Below are positions 31,602 to 37,179 of a DNA stretch of 37,179 nucleotides, in pieces; positions within the stretch are counted from its first letter, which is position 1; every line of letters starts with the position of its first letter. Under the pieces are notes generated by a model. That model saw only the letters and a program-made list of their open reading frames with translations, made no database searches and was not told the origin of the DNA. The stretch is from a virus. The DNA is taken from the IMG/VR virus record IMGVR_UViG_3300043427_000929, positions 1 through 37,179 of that record. One strand, written 5' to 3'. The translations under genes and the position numbers were made by a program.

Positions 31602-31970
31602 TTAATCCTCTGATGCGCCGGAGTCATATTCATGTCCGTTATTGATTTTTGCAACAAGCTGGCCGTCATTGTCTATATAATAAAATATAGCTCGATCGTC
31701 CCAACGATATTGTTGATATCTTAAATTTTCAAAAGCAGGATTGTGATTTACATCTATCCCTTCAAAAAAATCAACACCAACTTCAAAGTCCGTATAATTT
31801 CCCGACGGTTCACCAATATTATTCAATTCGATCGTTTCGTTACTTTTTAACTGATCGCTTCTTTGTAAAAACAAACTACCGTTTTCATTTTTTCTTAGGC
31901 CGTAGAAAAATCTAGGAGTATCGCCTAACCTTGTATACGGGTCGTTTCCTAAATAATAATTATTATTCAT
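31602..31970 (-). CDS. Conserved-type marine phage virion protein (122 aa, unknown)
   Basis: A 122 aa polar, acidic protein rich in Asn, Tyr and Asp. The motifs are YTRLGDTPRFFYGLRKNENG near the start, SLFLQRSDQL, a central DFEVGVDFFEGIDVNHNP, LRYQQYRWDDRAIFYYIDND, and an acidic tail. This FFYGLRxxxxGxL and YxQYRWDDRxxxYYxD pattern seems to be a recurrent small protein beside giant fibre genes of marine T4-like phages, but I cannot give it a function. AGGA is present upstream of the ATG and overlaps the stop of the previous gene. It stands six bases before the 1816 aa giant, whose SD lies within its stop region, so a partner in building or attaching that giant is plausible. Confidence 0.7.
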   Translation of the reverse strand: MNNNYYLGNDPYTRLGDTPRFFYGLRKNENGSLFLQRSDQLKSNETIELNNIGEPSGNYTDFEVGVDFFEGIDVNHNPAFENLRYQQYRWDDRAIFYYIDNDGQLVAKINNGHEYDSGASED

Positions 31971-31979
31971 ATTTTATCC

Positions 31980-32312
31980 TTATGATATTTCTACATAACT
32001 AACCACTACATCAACACTATCAGCAGTGTCACTTTTAATTCTTAATCCTGCGGTTTCAGGAAGAATTAATTTCTCACCGTTGGTAATAATTTTTACCGCA
32101 GAATTTGGACTTATGGTTAGTCCTTTTACATATGTTGCTTGTTCGCTATCTTCACTGACTACAAAAACATCAACACTCACGGTGTCGTACTCTGTTACAT
32201 TGGCTATGTTGCAACCAATAACCGTAGCTCTAAACCCCACTGGGACCTGAACAACATCAACTGGAGTTGTTCCTATATTTTTGTTAACAGCATGTTTAAA
32301 TGTTGTTGGCAT
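31980..32312 (-). CDS. Small beta-sandwich virion protein (110 aa), same family as 17388 and 35107
   Basis: Sequence pattern: TPVDVVQVPVGFRATVIGCN, then YDTVSVDVFVVSEDS, ATYVKGLTISPNSAVKIITN, KLILPETAGLRIKSDTAD and VDVVVSYVEIS at the end. This is a jelly-roll-like alternation of strands shared with two other ~106-122 aa proteins in the window. No signal peptide or membrane segment. AGGA lies about seven bases before the ATG, next to the stop of the 350 aa fibre gene. Such proteins often act as decoration or fibre-joint subunits; that is inferred. Confidence 0.7.
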   Translation of the reverse strand: MPTTFKHAVNKNIGTTPVDVVQVPVGFRATVIGCNIANVTEYDTVSVDVFVVSEDSEQATYVKGLTISPNSAVKIITNGEKLILPETAGLRIKSDTADSVDVVVSYVEIS

Positions 32313-32319
32313 ATTTCTT

Positions 32320-33372
32320 TTATCCTAATATCAAAGCGAATCTAATCGCAATGTCGTTCGCTGTTGATTCAGAGACTGCACCAATTGTACCTGCAGGGCT
32401 GACCCAGCCGCTACCGTCCCAAATTTCTAAAGCCTTTGAATCTGTATTATAACGTGTCATACCTTCTACAGCATAGGCAGTAGGACGTTCTCCAGTTGTT
32501 CCAACTGGTGGTATAAATGCATTAGTACCATTAATTTTAAAATAGCCAGTACCAGTATGATTTATTTCTGTTATACCATTAGTTGCTGTATTTGTTATAG
32601 TGCTACCACTAATTGAAAAATCGCCAATCCTAACTGAACCAGTGCCGTTGGCATCAATGATTAAATCTTGTCCGGTTGTAGTAGAAATAGCATTATCAAA
32701 TAATTGAATATTCCCAACATTAAAACTACTTAAATTTAAATTAGTAGCAAAAATTCCCTGAGCATAGATATTTCTCCATTTGTAAGAAGAAGAACCTAGA
32801 TCATATGTTATATCACTTTCTGGTATTAAATCGCTCTGAATACTAGCATTAATCGTAATGCTGTCTGTTATGCTGTCACCAATGATTAAATTCCCGCCAA
32901 TTGTAATATTGCCTTGCGCTGTAATATTTCCGCTTACTGATAAATTTCCTGTAATATCAGTAGAAGACAAAATATCAACTATGCCGGTGCCGTTGGTTCT
33001 CAATTCTAAGTTTGCATTAGAACTAATAGTAGAAATAGAGTTTCCGTCTAATTCTAAATCATTAACAATTAATCTGGAATGGTATGCTGTGGCTTCACCG
33101 GCTGCTGCAACAAAGCTGATTGTTTGAAGATTGCTGCTAATGGTGTTACCAGTGATGTTAAAGTTACCAATGTTTAATTGGTTGGTAATCTCTAAATCTG
33201 TTGTTCTTGTTGTACCTACTACGTCTAGGTCGTATTGAGGAGTAGCCGTGTTTATACCGATGCGCCCTGGATCAACATCAAGATAGAGTAGGTTCGTCTC
33301 AAAAGCTAAATCAATTCCGTCTCGTACGAGATTAGCCTTTAAGAGCGGACCGGAAATACGACCAATCGCCAT
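32320..33372 (-). CDS. Tail-fibre protein (350 aa), paralogue of the next upstream gene
   Basis: Starts MAIGRISGPLLKANLVRDGI, then LYLDVDPGRIGINTATPQYDL, a fibre-like head shared with the 358 aa paralogue (LGRISGPLLLNNLVRDGV). The middle is a long run of short strands rich in Ile, Asn, Thr and Ser (NLELRTNGTGIVDIL, ITGNLSVSGNITAQGNITIG, SYKWRNIYAQGI), typical of trimeric beta-structured shafts. The C-terminal part has TTGERPTAYAVEGMTRYNTD, then ALEIWDGSGW, a module repeated in two other proteins here. AGGAG is five bases before the ATG. A 134-base leader with a hairpin lies upstream. Likely a short or side tail fibre subunit. Confidence 0.75.
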   Translation of the reverse strand: MAIGRISGPLLKANLVRDGIDLAFETNLLYLDVDPGRIGINTATPQYDLDVVGTTRTTDLEITNQLNIGNFNITGNTISSNLQTISFVAAAGEATAYHSRLIVNDLELDGNSISTISSNANLELRTNGTGIVDILSSTDITGNLSVSGNITAQGNITIGGNLIIGDSITDSITINASIQSDLIPESDITYDLGSSSYKWRNIYAQGIFATNLNLSSFNVGNIQLFDNAISTTTGQDLIIDANGTGSVRIGDFSISGSTITNTATNGITEINHTGTGYFKINGTNAFIPPVGTTGERPTAYAVEGMTRYNTDSKALEIWDGSGWVSPAGTIGAVSESTANDIAIRFALILG

Positions 33373-33380
33373 CTGCTCTC

Positions 33381-33402
33381 CTAAATACCCCGTGTTTCAC
33401 GG
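33381..33402. repeat. Small inverted repeat in the 33373-33506 leader
   Basis: CCGTG-TTT-CACGG (33390-33402) can fold into a five-pair hairpin with a three-base loop. Together with the larger stem at 33454-33478 it makes the leader of the 350 aa fibre gene structured. GGTTAACC at 33401-33408 is an eight-base palindrome overlapping it. Confidence 0.4.
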
Positions 33403-33453
33403 TTAACCGAATTCTCAGCTTTCGCTCTATGCTGGTTTACCACAGGTTGACCA

Positions 33454-33478
33454 TAGGAAGGATTGGTCATCCTTCCTA
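33454..33478. other. Hairpin between the two fibre paralogues
   Basis: TAGGAAGGAT / ATCCTTCCTA form a perfect ten-pair stem with a five-base loop (TGGTC). No T-run follows on either strand, so it is not a standard terminator. A competing five-pair stem TGACC (33448-33452) / GGTCA (33465-33469) uses the loop and the start of one arm. Confidence 0.6.
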
Positions 33479-33486
33479 ATCACTAG

Positions 33487-33493
33487 TATTTAG
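33487..33493 (-). promoter_or_regulatory. Candidate late promoter CTAAATA
   Basis: CTAAATACT on the - strand, ~115 bases before the 33372 start and 14 bases past the end of the 358 aa gene. It would make the hairpin at 33454-33478 part of the 5' leader. It matches the T4 late core less well than the ATAAATA elements. Confidence 0.3.
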
Positions 33494-33506
33494 TCAGATT
33501 AAGGAT

Positions 33507-34583
33507 TTAGCCGAAGACTAGGGTGTAAATGTGACCCAATTCTTCCATGACGGCCGGGGTTACAACAACGCCGCCGCCGGTGGCTACTTGCCATGTTGTG
33601 CCGTCAAAACATTCAAGATAGTCAAGGTCTGTATTCCAACGAGTTTCACCAATTTCTATTCCCGGTCTTTCAGCTGCTGTTCCGGCTGGAATTCTTATAG
33701 CATTAGTATCTGTAATTGTTAGATAACCAGTACCTGTGTGAACCAAGACTAAATTTTGTGAAGCAGTATTATTAGTTATAGTTCCTTGATTGAATGTTAA
33801 ACTTTCAATGGTGATATTACCTGTACTAGAATTTAATACAAGGTCATCGTTGCTCTGTATAGAAGTAATTGTATTACCAGAAATCTGCATTTGAGAGCTA
33901 ATGATAACAGAATTAGTTTGAATATTGTCTACCGCTGATAAATCTGCAACTCCCATTTCTGCCCATCGCTTATCTGATTTACCAAGATCGTATGCTAGTG
34001 TAGTTCCCGGTGTGATATTTTGAGAAAAATCAGGAGTAATAGTTACGGTATCGATAGGACTATCGCCTATTATAAATTGTCCGTTTAATTGAACGGTGCC
34101 AGCAGAGTTAATATTTCCTGTTACTCCTAAATTTCCAGTAATTGCCGTAGAAGCTAATATATCAACTTTTCCAGTACCGCTGGCATCTATTTCTAAATTT
34201 TGATTTGAGTTAAGAGTTTGAATATAATTGTCTTTAAGTTCTAGATCAGTGTTTAAAACTTTTCCATATTCTACATATGCATCAACGCCTGTTGGTGCGA
34301 TGATAATAGGACCAACGGTGGTAGTGATTGTGCCGTTGGTGTTAAAAATTATATTATCAATTTCTGCTCGTGTTCCGTTAACTATACCGTTGGTAAATTT
34401 TGCCGTAGAGTTAATATCTAAATCCACATCAGGAACGCTAACATTAATTCCTAATTTTCTTTCATTAACTTCTAAAACCAGTAAGTCAGGATCTACGGCA
34501 GCATTTCTGAATGTAAGATTAACTCCGTCCCTAACTAGATTGTTTAATAGTAATGGTCCAGAAATGCGGCCTAGTTGTGACAT
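33507..34583 (-). CDS. Tail-fibre protein (358 aa), paralogue of the 350 aa protein
   Basis: Head MSQLGRISGPLLLNNLVRDG and LLVLEVNERKLGINVSVPDVD match the 350 aa paralogue. The shaft region has NLEIDASGTGKVDILASTAI, ITGNLGVTGNINSAGTVQL, FIIGDSPIDTVTI and LAYDLGKSDKRWAEMGV, in the same order as in the paralogue. The C-terminal module reads GTAAERPGIEIGETRWNTDL, then YLECFDGTTWQVATGG, followed by a short tail ending LGHIYTLVFG. No clear Shine-Dalgarno sequence precedes the ATG, which lies three bases from the stop of the 174 aa gene, so translation may be coupled. Probable fibre shaft; the two paralogues may form a hetero-oligomer or serial segments, which is inferred. Confidence 0.75.
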   Translation of the reverse strand: MSQLGRISGPLLLNNLVRDGVNLTFRNAAVDPDLLVLEVNERKLGINVSVPDVDLDINSTAKFTNGIVNGTRAEIDNIIFNTNGTITTTVGPIIIAPTGVDAYVEYGKVLNTDLELKDNYIQTLNSNQNLEIDASGTGKVDILASTAITGNLGVTGNINSAGTVQLNGQFIIGDSPIDTVTITPDFSQNITPGTTLAYDLGKSDKRWAEMGVADLSAVDNIQTNSVIISSQMQISGNTITSIQSNDDLVLNSSTGNITIESLTFNQGTITNNTASQNLVLVHTGTGYLTITDTNAIRIPAGTAAERPGIEIGETRWNTDLDYLECFDGTTWQVATGGGVVVTPAVMEELGHIYTLVFG

Positions 34584-34585
34584 AA

Positions 34586-35110
34586 TTAGTTTGCGTATCC
34601 AAAGAATATTGTAACATACTTGTCTGTAGGAACCGGACTAGTAAACACAATTCTAGTATCTCCTATAGTTCCACCGTAATCATATGTTAGATTAAAGTTA
34701 GTATCTGAAATTTGCATAACGTTTTCAACTAACACTATGATATTATTTTCAGAACTAGGAATTTGATCTAGTGGTCCAAATGTTGTTTCGACATCGTCGC
34801 CAGGTCCTAACGTTTGTTTTTGTATTGCTGCAGACCCTGGGGCTTTAACGACTTCCCATACTCCACCAATATATGCTTCTAATCCAATTTCATTAATACC
34901 GTCTGGTCCTAGACTGGTATTATATCTTATGAATCCATTTCCGCCGTTAGGGGTGCGCACTCCGCTTAATTGTGGACGTTGTATTGTAGTACCTTTTGGT
35001 AGTCGCAATGCTCCGGTAAGATCCATAACGGCTCTTCCGTAATGATTAGTAAACAACGTATTGTCGCTGGGACTAAATTTGCTAAGTGTTTTCTGTTTTA
35101 AGAATTTCAT
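34586..35110 (-). CDS. Fibre/baseplate-associated structural protein (174 aa)
   Basis: N-terminus MKFLKQKTLSKFSPSDNTLF is basic, followed by HYGRAVMDLTGALRLPKGTT and IQRPQLSGVR...NGFIRYNTSLG, then GLEAYIGGVWEVVKAPG: the same xRP...G.IRYNT...lE.Y.GG.W module that ends the two large fibre proteins, here in the middle. The C-terminal part (KQTLGPGDDVETTFGPLDQI, then NIIVLVENVMQISDTNFNL and RIVFTSPVPTDKYVTIFFGY) looks like a beta-sandwich of the kind found in phage appendage ends. The start overlaps the stop of the 122 aa gene (ATGA). Function at a fibre joint or tip is inferred. Confidence 0.72.
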   Translation of the reverse strand: MKFLKQKTLSKFSPSDNTLFTNHYGRAVMDLTGALRLPKGTTIQRPQLSGVRTPNGGNGFIRYNTSLGPDGINEIGLEAYIGGVWEVVKAPGSAAIQKQTLGPGDDVETTFGPLDQIPSSENNIIVLVENVMQISDTNFNLTYDYGGTIGDTRIVFTSPVPTDKYVTIFFGYAN

Positions 35111-35475
35111 ACTGGTAACGAACTCACGGTTATACTTAATAAGTTAGCGGCACTAGCAGTTGCTCTAATTTGATCTCCAGAATTTAAAACTATTCTTTCA
35201 TCACTGAAAAATACCGTTTCTCCTGCAGGAACAATTAAATTTTTTACAATAGTATTGGTATTGCTGCTAACACCTCCACTGATAACTAAATTTAAAGTTA
35301 ATGTCGAACTATTAATCGTTTCGTCTGTTAAGTTTGGCGTTCCTGTATTACAAACTATAATACAAGTCACAGCATTTGTTTGTCCACTAACACCCGGGCC
35401 AATAGGAGCTCCTGTTGTGCTGCTAGTATAAACTAATGTGTCGCCAGTGGTAGTTAATTGTGTGCTGTATATCAT
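35107..35475 (-). CDS. Small beta-sandwich virion protein (122 aa), same family as 17388 and 31980
   Basis: Pattern: VSGQTNAVTCIIVCNTGTPN, STLTLNLVISGG, NTIVKNLIVPAGETVFFSDE, RIVLNSGDQIRATASAAN, ending LLSITVSSLPV. The VCN strand, the IVxxLxVPAGET turn and the LxxGDxIxAxAS block are shared with the two other small proteins. It overlaps the 174 aa gene by four bases (ATGA). The AAGAGATAACAA before the ATG holds a weak ribosome site. A decoration or joint subunit is likely; no further evidence. Confidence 0.7.
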   Translation of the reverse strand: MIYSTQLTTTGDTLVYTSSTTGAPIGPGVSGQTNAVTCIIVCNTGTPNLTDETINSSTLTLNLVISGGVSSNTNTIVKNLIVPAGETVFFSDERIVLNSGDQIRATASAANLLSITVSSLPV

Positions 35476-35485
35476 TTGTTATCTC

Positions 35486-36493
35486 TTAAAATATCATGCT
35501 AAAAACTAATGCTTTGTTTTTGCTAATTAGCTCGTCATTCTTTATAGTGTTTGTAAAATACAAACCAGTTGTGCCAACTCCAACAGATCCTCCATAAATT
35601 AAACTACTATTAGCTACAGAAGCAGGTGTTGCTCCGTGATTGTTAAATTGCATAGCATAAGTAATTTCAACTTTTCCTGTGCCGTTTGTTTCAAGTTTAA
35701 TATTTGCGTTAGTGTTAATTGTTTGAATAACAGCCGCATCGGGAATCAACGGATTAGCAGGTGTTGGATCTTCTGTAAAAAATGTAACTCCTGCTAGCTG
35801 TACTCTATTAGAAAAGAATTGACCTACAATATTATCATCTACAACTACAGAAATTAAACTTTCGCTAGGTTGAACAAAATAAGGACCTATCGGAAACAAC
35901 AACGGATCAACTGGGCTACCTATGTCAAACGCTACGGTCCTAGTATCACCTCTTAAAATTTGAAAGGTTGGGTTAGTTTGAATAGCATTATCAACATATG
36001 CTTTATTAGGAACGTCATCGTCGTCTGTAACTTGTAGTTCGTAGGCCGTAGTTCCCTTTACTGATAATACCCCAGTTCCTGTTCCGATTAAGGTTAAATC
36101 CCCAGTTCTATTTGTATTAGGATTTAAAGTATCGCTGTCAGTTAACAGCTCTGTTAATCGTAACTTACTAGGCAAAAATCCTGTGCCTGTTTTTATGTTC
36201 CAGCTATCATCACTTTCGTTATAGACAAAGAACGTAGGATCTAAAGTTCCTCTATCAATTTGAATGCCGGCAGTACCTAAAGTAACACCGGCACCAGTTT
36301 CACCATAGTTTAAAGTGATTATATTATCTTGAACGTTTAAGTTTTCGGCAGAAACGGTTAATGTATCACCGTCAACAAGCAAATTACCAGTTACTCTTAC
36401 TTCCCCAACACCGGGCCCGGTATCTAAGGTAATTGTTTTACCTTCACCGGTTTTGATGTTATAGTCGCCGTTGACCTGTAGATATTGTCCCAT
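35486..36493 (-). CDS. Tail-fibre-like structural protein (335 aa)
   Basis: Begins MGQYLQVNGDYNIKTGEGKT, then GVGEVRVTGNLLVDGDTLTV and AENLNVQDNIITLNYGETGA, a strand-turn series that in marine phages introduces fibre proteins (the NxxVxDNxIxLNxGE segment). Then AGIQIDRGTLDPTFFVYNES, DSWNIKTGTGF, TGDLTLIGTGTGVLSVKGT, VPNKAYVDNAI (the ATKxYVD-like fibre motif), a middle domain with GPYFVQPSESLISVVVDDN, and NANIKLETNGTGKVEITYAM near the end. No cysteine clusters or membrane segments. Weak AGGG before the ATG; 13 bases separate it from the 130 aa gene. Likely a shaft protein in the same appendage as the 350/358 aa pair. Confidence 0.75.
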   Translation of the reverse strand: MGQYLQVNGDYNIKTGEGKTITLDTGPGVGEVRVTGNLLVDGDTLTVSAENLNVQDNIITLNYGETGAGVTLGTAGIQIDRGTLDPTFFVYNESDDSWNIKTGTGFLPSKLRLTELLTDSDTLNPNTNRTGDLTLIGTGTGVLSVKGTTAYELQVTDDDDVPNKAYVDNAIQTNPTFQILRGDTRTVAFDIGSPVDPLLFPIGPYFVQPSESLISVVVDDNIVGQFFSNRVQLAGVTFFTEDPTPANPLIPDAAVIQTINTNANIKLETNGTGKVEITYAMQFNNHGATPASVANSSLIYGGSVGVGTTGLYFTNTIKNDELISKNKALVFSMIF

Positions 36494-36506
36494 ACCAACC
36501 CTTAAA

Positions 36507-36899
36507 TTAGATTGCTGTTAAAATTAATAATGTTTGCGATGAATCGTCTGTTAATGTCCACTTATATCGAACACCATTAAAGTCTGTAGCAATTTTGTTT
36601 GTTAACTTTCGAAGAGTAATCGGAGATCCATTTAGTATTCCTACTAAAGTTGCTTCGCCGTTATTTACTGGATCACTATTAGTGCCCTGTACTAGTTTGC
36701 ATCTTACATTAGCTGCTGGAGGCGAAACGTTATCAGCATTGCATAGAAATGTCCTAGCACCTTTTTGTCTAGCGATATAGCCTTCTAATACCGAGCCATC
36801 TGTTTTAAATCTAATTGGAAGATTATTTCCTGTAAGTAATCCTGTTCCTGTTCCTGTGCCTACTGAACCAAACCATCTTTTATTAATTGGGCGTCCCAT
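36507..36899 (-). CDS. Small structural protein (130 aa, unknown)
   Basis: A basic N-terminus (MGRPINKRWFGSVGTGTGTG) followed by LPIRFKTDGSVLEGYIARQK and GARTFLCNADNVSPPAANVR, CKLVQGTNSDPVNNGEATLV, then a TLRKLTNKIATDFNGVRYKW segment and TDDSSQTLLILTAI at the end. The start, MGRPxNKRxFG, is a pattern I associate with small conserved virion proteins of marine T4-like phages, with no known function. AGGAG is six bases before the ATG. A GATAAATA element lies ~78 bases upstream, overlapping the stop of the previous gene, so this may head a late transcript of fibre genes. Confidence 0.7.
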   Translation of the reverse strand: MGRPINKRWFGSVGTGTGTGLLTGNNLPIRFKTDGSVLEGYIARQKGARTFLCNADNVSPPAANVRCKLVQGTNSDPVNNGEATLVGILNGSPITLRKLTNKIATDFNGVRYKWTLTDDSSQTLLILTAI

Positions 36900-36976
36900 T
36901 TGTTTCTCCTTAAATTTGACGTTTTAGGTCTACGCAGAGGGATTCTGCATAAATCTGTATCTATTGTTAGATATAA

Positions 36977-36984
36977 TATTTATC
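36977..36984 (-). promoter_or_regulatory. Candidate late promoter GATAAATA
   Basis: GATAAATATT on the - strand, overlapping the stop codon of the gene cut by the right edge and ~78 bases before the 36899 start. The 80-base gap to the next gene leaves room for a leader and the AGGAG site at 36910-36906. Confidence 0.4.
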
Positions 36985-37179
36985 CTTCTAGTGCATTATT
37001 AAAATTGTAAGTAGTGCTCAGTTCTGTAACTCTTCCAATATAAACTTCATCTAATCTAACAATGGTAGCTGTCACTGATACTATATCAACTATATTTGTT
37101 CCTACAAACATATCTACAGGTATAGCTCCAACATGTTTTGCGTGATGTATTAGTTTCTCTGCTCCGCTAGGCTTTATTA
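36980..37179 (-). CDS. C-terminal end of a structural-type protein, truncated by the window edge
   Basis: An open frame on the - strand enters from the right edge and stops at 36982-36980, leaving 65 residues. They include IKPSGAEKLIHHAKHVGAIP, then DMFVGTNIVDIVSVTATIVR, LDEVYIGRVTELSTTYNFNN and a short ALEG end. The KPSGxxxLIHHAKxVGxxP piece resembles a hPxG element seen in large virion proteins of marine T4-like phages, but this is weak. The start and most of the protein lie outside the window. It is on the same strand and in line with the fibre genes that follow. Confidence 0.55.
   Translation of the reverse strand, partial: IKPSGAEKLIHHAKHVGAIPVDMFVGTNIVDIVSVTATIVRLDEVYIGRVTELSTTYNFNNALEG

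Noticed and set aside
33381-33387. CTAAATA on the + strand as a promoter
   Set aside because: No + strand gene follows; the region downstream is antisense to fibre genes.
3367-34614. Many shorter open frames antisense to or out of frame with the large - strand genes (for example 17215-17736 + and 14295-14609 +)
   Set aside because: They overlap well-supported genes completely, lack ribosome sites and show no recognisable protein pattern.
36934-36948. GCAGA/TCTGC hairpin before the 130 aa gene as a terminator
   Set aside because: Five pairs only and no T-run on the - strand.

Overview
The window is part of the genome of a tailed phage with a contractile tail, most likely a T4-like myovirus infecting a marine bacterium (cyanophage or pelagiphage type). 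The firmest evidence is a T4 gp15-like tail sheath stabiliser at 707-2326. It is backed by a long block of virion and tail-fibre genes in the style of marine T4-like phages, AT-rich sequence, densely packed genes with ATGA or TAATG junctions, and an auxiliary carbamoyltransferase plus glycosyltransferase pair. No tRNA, integrase, transposase or CRISPR array was seen. The host cannot be fixed from this window.

Layout. (1) 1-3008, + strand: the end of a virion protein open to the left edge, gp15 with a long C-terminal extension, a Nudix-like protein without a visible Nudix box, and a small coiled-coil protein. (2) 2977-37179, everything on the - strand and meeting region 1 tail to tail with a 32-base overlap. 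In the direction of transcription (right to left) this holds: the end of a protein cut by the right edge; a run of fibre and small beta-sandwich proteins (31602-36899), including two paralogous 350-358 aa fibre proteins; two paralogous giant proteins of 1816 and 2789 aa; two ~107 aa fibre/decoration proteins; three tandem cysteine- and glycine-rich paralogues (13829-17029); a 212 aa unknown; a GT9-like glycosyltransferase overlapping a carbamoyltransferase; a 145 aa unknown; a 198 aa fibre protein; and a third giant of 2061 aa.

How the genes may work together. The - strand block looks like a host-recognition module. The giant proteins combine arrays of carbohydrate-binding-like repeats, beta-helix segments and Asp-box beta-propellers, all folds typical of glycan contact. 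The Cys/Gly-rich trio resembles glycine-rich tip adhesins. The glycosyltransferase/carbamoyltransferase pair could modify host surface sugars during infection, or glycans on the virion. That pair has its own sigma70-like promoter, placed in the loop of a terminator hairpin, and is closed by a strong terminator, so it seems to be expressed separately from the surrounding late genes. Several ATAAATA elements, close to the T4 late-promoter core, lie upstream of structural genes.

Limits: functions rest on recognised motifs and context only. No database or structure search was run, and domain borders are approximate.
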